From assembly GCA_945787595.1 (NCBI GenBank), contig CALZJV010000128.1:1-32236 (forward strand): 32,236 nt of DNA. The letters are read 5' to 3'. Positions within the stretch are counted from its first letter, which is position 1. Each line of letters begins with the position of its first letter. The notes under the pieces were generated by a model. It made no database searches. It was not told the origin of the DNA and saw nothing but the letters and a program-made list of their open reading frames with translations. This stretch comes from an uncultured Desulfobacterales bacterium (GTDB lineage: Bacteria; Desulfobacterota; Desulfobacteria; Desulfobacterales; JAFDCJ01). This document shows, in pieces, positions 23,570 to 31,590 of the stretch. The position numbers and the translations under genes were made by a program.

Positions 23570-24321
23570 TGTCGGCTACGCGACAGGCCATAGCCAAACG
23601 TCTATTGGTGTTAGCATTACTCTGGGGCTTTATCGGCTGTGCTTATCCATTCAAACGTGCAGAACCCCAGCCACCACCTCCGCCTCCGGCGGTAGTCGAG
23701 TCTGCCCCTGAGATTATATGGAAAATCCCCGCAGAGAGAGTGCTCCAACCGCCACCACCATCAAAGCCGAAACCTCGTCCCTATGTCCACGAAGTTCATT
23801 CTTCCGGAGAGATCCTTATTTCTATCGCCAAGTGGTATACTGGATCTCGGAACAACTGGACGGCCATCGCTAAGGCCAATCCCCATCTGAACCCGAACAG
23901 AATCTTCATCGGCGATAAAATTTTAATTCCTGAAAATCTGTTGAAACGGCGCGACCCCATGCCGAAACTCGCTCCTTATGTGCATACGGTTCGATGGCTC
24001 GGAGAGAACATTTCCATCATTGCCCAATGGTACACCGGTTCCGGAAAAAACTGGAAGATCATTGCCGAGGCTAATCCTAAAATTAAATCGAACCACATCA
24101 TCCTCGGAGACAAGGTCATTATTCCCCAAAATCTGTTGAAACGGCGCGACCCCATGCCGCTTAACTTCCTCGTCACTTCTTCCCGTAAAAAATCTGCTCA
24201 AACCCTGCCACCCAAACAGCCACCTGTAGAATCCTATGCAACCGAGCTGTTCAACCCCGAAATCACTGAACAGCCATCGACTGAATTCGATACAATCCCA
24301 CTGTTTGAGCCTATAGAATAA
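23569..24321 (+). CDS. LysM-domain lipoprotein
   Basis: A 250-residue envelope lipoprotein. The signal peptide (RLLVLALLWGFIGC) ends in lipobox F-I-G-C24. A Pro-rich tether (PQPPPPPPAVVES and PPPPSKPKPRP) leads to two LysM-like modules at about 70-120 and 137-187, each with a GE-ISIA-WYTGS-NW-IA-ANP pattern ending GDK-(I/V)-IP-NLLKRRDPMP. LysM binds peptidoglycan glycan, so the protein probably anchors an assembly to the wall in partnership with the coupled GspA-like ATPase, as GspA/GspB-type systems do. The last 60 residues are acidic and Pro-rich with no domain seen. The start overlaps the upstream stop by one base. Confidence 0.87.
   Translation: MSATRQAIAKRLLVLALLWGFIGCAYPFKRAEPQPPPPPPAVVESAPEIIWKIPAERVLQPPPPSKPKPRPYVHEVHSSGEILISIAKWYTGSRNNWTAIAKANPHLNPNRIFIGDKILIPENLLKRRDPMPKLAPYVHTVRWLGENISIIAQWYTGSGKNWKIIAEANPKIKSNHIILGDKVIIPQNLLKRRDPMPLNFLVTSSRKKSAQTLPPKQPPVESYATELFNPEITEQPSTEFDTIPLFEPIE
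23932..24159 (+). repeat. Near-identical DNA repeat from LysM module duplication
   Basis: AAAATCTGTTGAAACGGCGC and the following GACCCCATGCCG occur at 23933-23964 and again at 24128-24159, 195 bp (65 codons) apart, with no mismatch over about 32 bases. The surrounding LysM sequences have diverged, so this end segment is under strong conservation or recent gene conversion. Confidence 0.8.
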
Positions 24322-24348
24322 GTTTGCACAGTGGATTTAGACGCAGTC

Positions 24349-24879
24349 TTATCTATTGAATACGGAGCGTATTTCACATCGGATGAGATGACTGAAACCA
24401 CCGTTGTGCGGTGGAGCATCACTCGATAAGATTGTTCCAGAATTGATGTTGATCATCCGTGCTATTGCCCGGTTCACCGATGCAGAACTATGGTGTCCGA
24501 CGGCCTTCACAAAATCCATCGAGTAAATCCTTCTACCGACTTCCTTTGCTAAGGCCGTGAGGCACTTGAGTTGAAAGTTTGTCAGAAGGCCAATAAAGGT
24601 TTCGTATGACTTTTGTTCCCTGGCGAATATTAACTCAAGAGCCGCCTTCAGTTTGTCCAATGAAAAGACATCTCCTTCTGGAGTGACTCCCCATAGGGCC
24701 TCACAAAGCTGTTGTATATCCCCTGTTATGTTATTGACCATTTTAAACACTTGCTTTAAGGTCTCTCCGAAAACTTTACGCCCTCCACTCTCGAATTTTT
24801 TTACCAGAAATTTCGAAAATTCTTCATATGGCATCGGATCAACGGTGAGCGGGATAGCCGACTTAAAAAAAGTTGACAT
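24349..24879 (-). pseudogene. C-terminal remnant of an AAA+ ATPase
   Basis: The frame reads IPLTVDPMPYEEFSKFLVKK, VFKMVNNITGDIQQLCEALW, SLDKLKAALELIFAREQKSY, NFQLKCLTALAKEVG and SSASVNRAIARMIN, the lid and winged-helix end of archaeal-type/bacterial AAA+ ATPases of about 380 residues. The Walker A and B part is missing upstream of Met 24879. After ARMININ the family ending (a YRFFNPFF-type motif) is replaced by unrelated sequence to 24349, suggesting a C-terminal break too. It is convergent with the LysM gene (27-bp gap). A short functional protein cannot be excluded, but ATP binding is lost. Confidence 0.65.
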
Positions 24880-24961
24880 TCCAACATACCTACGTTAGTT
24901 GAATAGTATTGTTTCATTTATTTGACGTTTCAATTTTATTCATGTCAAGGAGGGGCGGATA

Positions 24962-25621
24962 ATGGCGGTAAAATTAAATCAATATTGGACAATCATCAGT
25001 GAAAGACGAGAAGAATATGGAAAATTCATCATCAAGGAATATATACCAGGAATAAATTCCCTTGGTATTCACGTGGTAGCCGGCTGGTCGGTCATAGTCG
25101 GCAGTTACGCCGAAATGATTGTTGAAAGTATGAGCAATGATCTGGAGCTTATTGAGAAGGCATTGAAGAATCCAAAATTTAAAGAGTTGCGGGAGAATCT
25201 GCTCCATTACGTCAAAGCGTATAAAACAAAAGTACTCATCCCGACAGGACGGAAAGATTCATATACAACTGAATTTAAAGAAGATACTATTAAATTCAAT
25301 CAAATGTGGAATATTATAAGTGAAACCAAAGCTGAATATGAAGACTATGTCATAAATGAATACTATCCGTTATTGGAAAAATCCAACATTTCAGTAGCCG
25401 ATGAATGGGAGGTTTTGTTAGGAGACGGCCCGCATATTATTTGTGAGGGCAGAGTTCGTGACACTGAAAAGTTAATAAAAACCATCCAGAGCAAAAAATT
25501 TCGAACGGCGAGACGAAAATTAAAAGGATATGTTGAAAATTTTGAATGCCGTATCCTTTCATTTCACATACGAAAGATCAAGGGCTATAAATCTTCGAGC
25601 TATCATATGCTGGAAGTATAA
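24962..25621 (+). CDS. Duplicated-domain protein, possibly NIPSNAP/ABM-like alpha-beta fold
   Basis: A 219-residue cytoplasmic protein I cannot name. It is an internal duplication: residues 4-97 (KLNQYWTIISERREEYGKFI...) align with 110-203 (KFNQMWNIISETKAEYEDYV...), including a central W-(S/E)-V-(I/L)-(V/L)-G strand and a C-terminal FK/FR-x-x-(R)-x-x-L-x-x-Y-V segment. Each half has helix, strand, helix, strands and no Cys clusters, compatible with dimeric ferredoxin-like (antibiotic monooxygenase/NIPSNAP) domains, so one chain could form the usual dimer. Expression signals are strong: AAGGAGG (24947-24953) eight bases before ATG. It is Lys-rich, with lower GC than the metabolic genes to its left. 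Confidence 0.75.
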   Translation: MAVKLNQYWTIISERREEYGKFIIKEYIPGINSLGIHVVAGWSVIVGSYAEMIVESMSNDLELIEKALKNPKFKELRENLLHYVKAYKTKVLIPTGRKDSYTTEFKEDTIKFNQMWNIISETKAEYEDYVINEYYPLLEKSNISVADEWEVLLGDGPHIICEGRVRDTEKLIKTIQSKKFRTARRKLKGYVENFECRILSFHIRKIKGYKSSSYHMLEV

Positions 25622-25673
25622 CGTTTTGGGGTTTAGATTTAGGATAAAGACCCATTCTTATGGCATTCTTTGT

Positions 25674-26600
25674 CTAAAAATTACCATTGCCATGATTATA
25701 ATGAAAACCGGGCCACGGACTCTGACGCTGGTAGCCGGCACTTTCAGACCTGATTGCGTAAAGACCATGATCTTTGCTGCCCACATAGATCGTCCCGTCG
25801 GTACCGATCGCCGGAGATGAACTGACTCCATCGTCTGTTCTAAACCGCCACTTCAGTTTGCCACTCGGAGCGATCGCATACAGATGATGGTCGTCGCTGC
25901 CGATATAAATGGTGCCATCTTGACCGATGGCAGGCGAAGAGGAAATTTTTTCTTCGGTCCTAAACCGTCATTTTCGGTTTCCGTTTTTTGTCAGCGCATA
26001 CAGATGGTGGTCCCAGCTGCCAACAAATACGGTGCCGTCTCTTCCGAGGGCCGGAGATGACTGGATCCAAGAGCCGGTCTTGAAGGTCCACCGCAGGCGA
26101 CCGCTTCGCTCGATGGCATACAAACGGTCATCCCAGCTGCCGACATAGACCGCATGATCTCTGCTCACGGCCGGCGATGAAGATACCTTGTACTCTGTTT
26201 TAAAGCGCCATTTCAAACTTCCATCTTTTCGGACGGCATACATAAAGTTATCATAACTGCCGAAATAAATCGTGCCGTCATCATCGACGGCCGGCGACGA
26301 TATGACGGGTTGTTTACCCATGGCCCTGAACTTCCACTTCAAAATATGATCCGGTTCGAGGGCGTACAAATAGTTATCCTAGCATCCGACATAGATTATC
26401 CCATCATTCCCGATTAACGGCGTCGACTGCACCCAGAATCCGGTTTATTATGTCCACCGGTGCTTCCCTTTCGGGCCGACAGCGTGGAGGCGGTCGTCCT
26501 AACTGCGGAAGAGGATCAAGCCCCGGGCGCGATGATCAGCGAAGATAAAACAGGTCCCCAGACAGTCGCTTTCCATCTGAATAGATGGCATATAGGTAAT
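25674..26600 (-). pseudogene. PQQ-like beta-propeller repeat protein with multiple stop codons
   Basis: Seven or so ~40-residue blades of the type SSSPAVxxDGTIYVGSxDxxLYA, e.g. GSYDNFMYAVRKDGSLKWRF and GSWDDRLYAIERSGRLRWTF. One frame carries four stop sites: TAG at 26501-26499 (GSWDD Trp codon), TAATAA at 26450-26445 (WTFKTG), TAG at 26381-26379 (G-x-Y-DN), and TGA at 25970-25968 (KWRF Trp codon). Upstream of about 26510 the sequence is in another frame (WKATVWGPVLSS). The last blades read to TAG 25676-25674 (PWPGFHYNHGNG). An intact version would be an envelope protein with a PQQ-type propeller. Only 25968-26369 is openly readable. Confidence 0.85.
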
Positions 26601-26633
26601 TTCAAATGCGATCAAAATATGGCCAGTATCTAT

Positions 26634-27398
26634 TTAGAGGCTTTTTATCTCTTCTAATACTTTTCCTGCAGTTTTTCTTACATAGCCATCTTCATCTTTC
26701 AAGGCCTCCATCAGGGGGCCTATCGCTCTCTTATCCCTTATCTTGCTCAGGGCCTCTGCTGCATTCTTTTGGACATTCCAATTCTCATCATTCAAGGCCT
26801 CAACCAATGGCTCTACTGCTCTGTTATCCCCTATCATCCCAAGTGCTATTGCCGCTCCCCACCGAACAATCAGATCTTCATCCTTCAAGGCCTCAATCAA
26901 TGGCTCAACTGCTCTATTATCCCCTATCCATCCAAGAGCTAGTTCGGCTCCCCACCTGGTATAATCATGTTCAAGGTCTGAAAATATGCTAAGTTCGGAA
27001 TATTTCAAGGCCTCAATCAATGGCTCAACTGCTCTATTATCCCCTATCTTTCCCAAAGCCTCTGCTGCATTCTTCCGAACACTCCAATCTTCGTCCTTAT
27101 CGTTCAAAACCTGTATTAATGGCTCTACCGCTTTGTAATCTTTAATCTCTCCTAATGCCTCTGCTGCTTTCCATCGAACAAGCAGTTTTTTATCCTTCAA
27201 TTTTTCAATTAAGAGATCCACCGCTCTGGTATCCCCTATTTTTCCTAGAGCTTCTGCTGCTTCCCATCGAGAATACTTGGATTTCCCGTATTTCAAGATA
27301 CTTATCAGATCTTCAACGTCATCCTTGCCCGCAGATCTAAATGTTTTGAACAAATCAACAAACCTGAATATTTCAATGAAGTCACTAAACGTTCCCAT
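26634..27398 (-). CDS. HEAT-repeat (PBS-lyase type) protein
   Basis: A 254-residue all-helical solenoid of six to seven HEAT repeats of about 31-40 residues, with the recurring signature [24 protein letters not shown]. No signal peptide, catalytic motif or Cys cluster is seen. Such proteins are protein-binding scaffolds, and partners cannot be predicted. It begins [20 protein letters not shown], an amphipathic cap helix. Only a weak ribosome site (AAAGG) is present upstream. The next gene upstream (27413-27862) is on the same strand 14 bp away, so both are probably one transcript. Adjacent repeats are near-identical at DNA level. Confidence 0.88.
   Translation of the reverse strand: MGTFSDFIEIFRFVDLFKTFRSAGKDDVEDLISILKYGKSKYSRWEAAEALGKIGDTRAVDLLIEKLKDKKLLVRWKAAEALGEIKDYKAVEPLIQVLNDKDEDWSVRKNAAEALGKIGDNRAVEPLIEALKYSELSIFSDLEHDYTRWGAELALGWIGDNRAVEPLIEALKDEDLIVRWGAAIALGMIGDNRAVEPLVEALNDENWNVQKNAAEALSKIRDKRAIGPLMEALKDEDGYVRKTAGKVLEEIKSL
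26884..27048 (-). repeat. Identical 45-bp units inside the HEAT gene
   Basis: TTCAAGGCCTCAATCAATGG followed by CTCAACTGCTCTATTATCCC and CTATC occurs at 26884-26928 and 27004-27048 without mismatch, 120 bp (40 codons) apart. It encodes [13 protein letters not shown]. Exact identity indicates recent duplication or gene conversion between repeats, with scope for repeat-number variation. Confidence 0.85.
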
Positions 27399-27412
27399 TT
27401 TGCAACCTTTTT

Positions 27413-27862
27413 TTACTTTGCAATTTTTACCGTCTGACTGAATATTTGCTGACCGCTCATTAGATCTATAATGAATATTCTTCCAACACTTCCTTCTTTC
27501 ATATTTATATCCTTTTCTAATTTGGCCACTTCACCGGGTTCCAATTTCGATACTATGCCCTGTTTGATCTCTTTCCCGGATAGCACCAGAGAGCCGGCCT
27601 CTCCGGTGACGTTCGGAGAAGATATATCGGGTGTCCATATACATTTGGTGTTTGCGAACCTTACAGTATCCCCATTTCGGTGTGCTATTATCAGGTTTTC
27701 TCGACTTGCAGAAGCTTCGGTGACCTTTAGAACTGGGTGTGGTATTCTTGTCTGACCAAATGATATGAGAGCTATAAACGTAGCTATTACTATAATCCAG
27801 AATAGGATACTACCAACTAATGCCCAGTCCACACCTGCATTTTTCTCGACTAGTTCTTTCAT
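27413..27862 (-). CDS. Single-pass membrane protein resembling archaeal pilin-N (DUF1628) proteins
   Basis: A 149-residue protein with one N-terminal helix (about 13-36: [20 protein letters not shown]) and a beta-rich extracellular-type domain. The [16 protein letters not shown] segment, the LEPGEVAKL element and the ending [20 protein letters not shown] resemble the C-terminal pattern of archaeal type IV pilin-like DUF1628 proteins (H-x-x-GD, late GExxxL, then SGQxI). There is no obvious prepilin peptidase site before the helix, so it may be a simple anchored protein rather than a processed pilin. It precedes the HEAT gene by 14 bp. Family assignment is by pattern only. Confidence 0.6.
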   Translation of the reverse strand: MKELVEKNAGVDWALVGSILFWIIVIATFIALISFGQTRIPHPVLKVTEASASRENLIIAHRNGDTVRFANTKCIWTPDISSPNVTGEAGSLVLSGKEIKQGIVSKLEPGEVAKLEKDINMKEGSVGRIFIIDLMSGQQIFSQTVKIAK

Positions 27863-28033
27863 CTTATTCTAACCCCAATAAGGGTTTCCTGAACAAATCA
27901 CACAATTTGAATGACCAGAGCTTTCTTGAATAACCATTGTAAAAAAATTCCTCATATAATTCTGTAAACGAATTTTTGTTCTTTGAAAAACAGGTACGAA
28001 AATGGCCGATAGGCACTATTGTTTATGCCTGGA

Positions 28034-29800
28034 TTAAATACCGTTCATTAAAAATGCAGCCAACAAAGTAAATATAATTAATATTATAGTTACCCCAGGA
28101 CCTATTCCCGTTGGCGTCATCCTCATTGCAATTATGGGCCTTCTGAAAGATGTAATTACAAAATAGGCAACCCTTAACATGCTTTTGTCAAGGAAGGATC
28201 CAAATGCTAACAATGGTTCCTTGCAGAACGAAATGATTGCATTACCAGGTACTCTTCCCAACCAATCTGAATCAAGTGTAAAAGTTGGCGTTCCTCGAAT
28301 TAGTGTTCTTAAAAACCAGGCCGACAAAAAGGTGAATACAAACATTTGAACAATTGAAAAAACCCGTGTAATGGTGTAAGGAACAAATTCAACTGGATAG
28401 GGAAGCATCTCATAAAATGGATAATATGGATATACTCCCATGAAAACGCAAAGGAACGCCGGGATGCTCATACCAATTAACATGTTTATAGGCGTATTTT
28501 CACGTCTCTCTTTTAGTTTTACCTTTATATCCGCTGGTGGCTCCTCTCTTCCTTGAAACCATAAATTATAGGGAAGTTTTATAGCAGTATGTAAGAAAGT
28601 CCCTACCGTAGCTCCTTCAAGAAGTAGATATGCAATGGGTTGATGTATCAATTCTGCAGCCTCTATGGTCATGCTTTTGCTCACAAATCCATTGAAAAGT
28701 GGTACTCCGGAAATGGAAAAACCACCAATTAAATAAAGCCAGAAGGAGATGCGCATGTATTTGTAGAGGCCTCCCGTGTTCGTAAATTTGCACGTACCGG
28801 TTACTGACAACACCGTACTTGCACCCATTAGAAGCAGACAACTGTATATAATATGACAGACAATATGAGAAACTGAACCGAGTATTCCCAGATAAGTTCC
28901 TATTCCCACACCACATATCATGTATCCATCCTGAGAGATGATGTGATAGCCACAGAGCCTTCTTGCGTCATTCTCAAGCACTGCCAGAAAAAGTGCAACA
29001 ACGGCAGTTATCACCCCCAACCACATCAGTAGCTCCACACCGGGAAAACATCTTATCAATCCGTATATCCCGGTTTTGGTACTAAATGCGGTCACATATA
29101 ACACGCTGGTAACACCACCCGTAGAATAGGCATCAGGCAACCATGAATGGACTGGAAAAGAACCCGCATCTATTAGAAACCCAATCATCATGAAGTAATA
29201 GGCAATATAAGTCCAGTCCCATCCCCAAGGCATAAGATTTAAATCAATTGACCCTGTTGTTTGCACATGTATGATACTACCGGCCAGAAGGAATCCACCG
29301 GCCAAGACGTGCCAGAAAAAATACCTAAATCCAGATGCCTTTGATGTCTTCGTACCTCGAAACCAAATGAGGAACACCGCTGACCAGGTTGCTACCTCAA
29401 CAAAGAAAATGTAGGTAAAAAGGTCTCGAGCAAAAATTGCTGAAACCGAACTACCAATATGAATCAATGCTGATACATGCTCCCAATCATTCTTTTCCCG
29501 GAGAGCAAATATGAGCATGGCAATCCCAATAACCACGTATACATACGCGAAAACCATGCTCATTTTGTCTATCCGTCCCAATTCAAGGGTATAATGTAAG
29601 AAAGGGATACGCCATTTATGAAGGGCATCGGGGTAAGCAGGAATAGAACCAAAAAATCCCATTGATGATAGAATTAGGATTATAAGCCCCACTGTAGGGA
29701 GAAAAACTAAGTATACTTGCTTGACTTTCCTGTTTATGAGAAATGGTAGCAGGAAAGCACCAAGCATAATCACAATCCCGGGATGTATCCATTCAGCCAT
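28034..29800 (-). CDS. NuoM/MrpD-like antiporter subunit with altered transmembrane lysines
   Basis: A 588-residue integral membrane protein (about 14 helices) of the proton-conducting membrane transporter family found in complex I, membrane hydrogenases and Mrp antiporters. The TM5 Glu (YIFFVEVATW) and TM8 Lys (AFSTKTGIYGLI) are present. In the TM7 motif the usual Lys is Asp: GFLI-D211-AGSFPVHSWLPDAY. The TM10 Lys is also absent (CHIIYSCLLLMGAS). A long C-terminal region (SDWLGRVPGN...) extends past the core, as in MrpA/HyfB-like relatives. ATG 29800 has AGGAGG upstream. It is the last gene of the operon transcribed from the right edge. Whether it translocates ions itself is open. Confidence 0.85.
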   Translation of the reverse strand: MAEWIHPGIVIMLGAFLLPFLINRKVKQVYLVFLPTVGLIILILSSMGFFGSIPAYPDALHKWRIPFLHYTLELGRIDKMSMVFAYVYVVIGIAMLIFALREKNDWEHVSALIHIGSSVSAIFARDLFTYIFFVEVATWSAVFLIWFRGTKTSKASGFRYFFWHVLAGGFLLAGSIIHVQTTGSIDLNLMPWGWDWTYIAYYFMMIGFLIDAGSFPVHSWLPDAYSTGGVTSVLYVTAFSTKTGIYGLIRCFPGVELLMWLGVITAVVALFLAVLENDARRLCGYHIISQDGYMICGVGIGTYLGILGSVSHIVCHIIYSCLLLMGASTVLSVTGTCKFTNTGGLYKYMRISFWLYLIGGFSISGVPLFNGFVSKSMTIEAAELIHQPIAYLLLEGATVGTFLHTAIKLPYNLWFQGREEPPADIKVKLKERRENTPINMLIGMSIPAFLCVFMGVYPYYPFYEMLPYPVEFVPYTITRVFSIVQMFVFTFLSAWFLRTLIRGTPTFTLDSDWLGRVPGNAIISFCKEPLLAFGSFLDKSMLRVAYFVITSFRRPIIAMRMTPTGIGPGVTIILIIFTLLAAFLMNGI

Positions 29801-29805
29801 TTTAA

Positions 29806-30051
29806 CTACTTCCTCCTGCGTTTCTCATAATAATCCACAGGCCGCACAAGCCAGATACCCAGCAATTTGGCTCCAAGAATTAAAATAGAACAAAATACAA
29901 ATCCACAGATGGCAAAAAATCCTGGTATATATTGAAACGAGAAGTGATAATGAAGCTTATCGAAGTAAAGCAATAAAAATCCTATTACGAGACTTCCACC
30001 AACACCAAAAATATAGTAGGATTTCAATAGAAACTTTTTTGTTATTTTCAT
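29806..30051 (-). CDS. Small two-helix membrane protein of the antiporter operon
   Basis: An 81-residue protein with two predicted transmembrane helices (SYYIFGVGGSLVIGFLLLYF and FFAICGFVFCSILILGAKLL) and a basic end (YYEKRRRK). I do not recognise a named family. Position between two MrpD-like subunits suggests a small accessory subunit of the same complex. The start is ATG 30051 because GGAGGT, within the last codons of the upstream gene, lies eight bases before it; GTG 30057 would be only two bases away from that site. The gap to the next gene is 5 bp, so the operon is tightly packed. Confidence 0.75.
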   Translation of the reverse strand: MKITKKFLLKSYYIFGVGGSLVIGFLLLYFDKLHYHFSFQYIPGFFAICGFVFCSILILGAKLLGIWLVRPVDYYEKRRRK

Positions 30052-30053
30052 TC

Positions 30054-31556
30054 TCACATACCTCCGAAGAGATTTTTTACTGCCATTTGCGCCAGGTCAA
30101 ATATATGGAACATATTTGGGAACAGACAAAATATGATAGAGAAAATCCCGGTTATGGCTAAAGGAATAATCATAAAAAGATATAGAGGTCGTCCTGTCTC
30201 TTTTCCCCTGGCTTCTGTTAACCTGTCAAAGAATGCAGTCCTTACTATGGGAAAGAAATAGACGAGATCCAGTATAGAAGCTGTTATGGCAACAAGCAAG
30301 AAGGCTACCTTGTCTGCCTGTATGGTACCCAAGCAGAAATACCATTTACTTATAAATCCCGCCACCGGCGGGATGCTGCACATGCCAAATGCAGTTACGG
30401 TAAATGCCGTCATTGTTACGGGCATTACTCTGCCTATCCCTGCCATATGGCTTATTTGTTTTATTCCTGTTACTGCCATTATGGCACCAGCACACAAAAA
30501 CAGTGTTATCTTCATAAATCCATGGTAAGCAATATGTATCATGGCACCTATGGCAGCCTTAGGGCTTAATATTGCTGCCCCTAAAATTATGAAAGACAGT
30601 TGGTTTATGGTGGAATATGCAAGCAGTCTTTTGAGGTTGTCCTGCCCAATGGCATAAAGATTGGCAACTATTATAGTGAAAGAGGCTATACAAGCGAGTG
30701 TTAATCCAAGACCAAGTTCTTGCATCAAATCTGTTCCATAGAGATAGAATACTGTCCTGATGATTCCAAAGACACCCGCCTTTACCACTGCTACTGCGTG
30801 CAAAAGTGCACTTACCGGTGTGGGGGCCACCATTGCAGTAGGGAGCCAAGAGTGGACAGGCATCCAGGCAGCCTTCATAAATCCCAACATAAAGCAGAAG
30901 AATGCTATTTGTAAGGTGAGTTTGGAAGTAGCATCAAGTGCCGGTGTTAATATCCCATTGGGAGCAAAATCTGTAGTCCCCACCCAATAATAGGTCATTA
31001 ATATCCCAAAAAGTAGGAAGACACCTCCAGTAAGTAGATAGGCAAGGTATTTATGGCCACCATGCATGGCCTCTGGCGTCTCATCATGCGCTACTAAAGG
31101 ATAAGTTGATAGAGTCAATATCTCATAGAAGACAAACAGGGTTACCAGATTGGCGGCGAAGGCAATACCGATGGCCCCCAATAATGCCACGGCAAAAGAG
31201 AAGTAGAACCGCGTCTGGGCATGTTCTTTTAAGGTCCGCATGTAGCCGATGGAATATATGGAGACTAAAATCCATAGACATGAGGAGGTCGTGGCAAAAA
31301 TCAGACCCAGCGCATCTACATTAAAAGCAAAGTCTATGTTGGGTAGAAAATTAAACCAGATGAATTGGATCGGACCGTATTTCAAAACGAAAGGGGACAT
31401 GGACAACACGGTATAGCATAGGGCTACGCTGCCGATAAGGGTGCAGCTTTCCCTTGCATTCGGCCGTTTCCCCGAAAATAATATCAACAGGGCAACGACA
31501 GAAGGGCATAAAATTGCCCACATCGGTCTGTAAGCTATTGAAAAAAAGTCCGCCAT
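30054..31556 (-). CDS. MrpD/NuoM-like monovalent cation/proton antiporter subunit
   Basis: A 500-residue membrane protein with about 14 helices. All the canonical ion-path residues are visible: TM5 Glu in FVFYEILTLSTYPLV, TM7 Lys in GFMKAAWMPVHSWLPTAM, TM8 Lys in AVAVVKAGVFGIIR and TM10 His/Lys in AYHGFMKITLFLCAG. This is the most normal of the three subunits here and probably active in proton or sodium movement. ATG 31556 is chosen (GGAG six bases upstream) over TTG 31559. The stop TGA (30056-30054) is followed closely by the small membrane gene. Such operons belong to Mrp antiporters, or to a membrane hydrogenase or formate hydrogenlyase-like complex whose other genes lie outside the window. 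Confidence 0.9.
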   Translation of the reverse strand: MADFFSIAYRPMWAILCPSVVALLILFSGKRPNARESCTLIGSVALCYTVLSMSPFVLKYGPIQFIWFNFLPNIDFAFNVDALGLIFATTSSCLWILVSIYSIGYMRTLKEHAQTRFYFSFAVALLGAIGIAFAANLVTLFVFYEILTLSTYPLVAHDETPEAMHGGHKYLAYLLTGGVFLLFGILMTYYWVGTTDFAPNGILTPALDATSKLTLQIAFFCFMLGFMKAAWMPVHSWLPTAMVAPTPVSALLHAVAVVKAGVFGIIRTVFYLYGTDLMQELGLGLTLACIASFTIIVANLYAIGQDNLKRLLAYSTINQLSFIILGAAILSPKAAIGAMIHIAYHGFMKITLFLCAGAIMAVTGIKQISHMAGIGRVMPVTMTAFTVTAFGMCSIPPVAGFISKWYFCLGTIQADKVAFLLVAITASILDLVYFFPIVRTAFFDRLTEARGKETGRPLYLFMIIPLAITGIFSIIFCLFPNMFHIFDLAQMAVKNLFGGM

Positions 31557-31590
31557 CAACTACTCCGGGCTGTTTTTTCGGTAACTCATT

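Noticed and set aside
25968..25970. TGA in the beta-propeller frame as a third selenocysteine
   Set aside because: It replaces the Trp of a KWRF blade motif, no redox motif surrounds it, other stops exist in the same frame, and no SECIS-like stem follows.
26884..27048. CRISPR-like repeats
   Set aside because: The repeats encode a conserved HEAT motif in frame, are spaced by 75 coding bases, and there are only two exact units.
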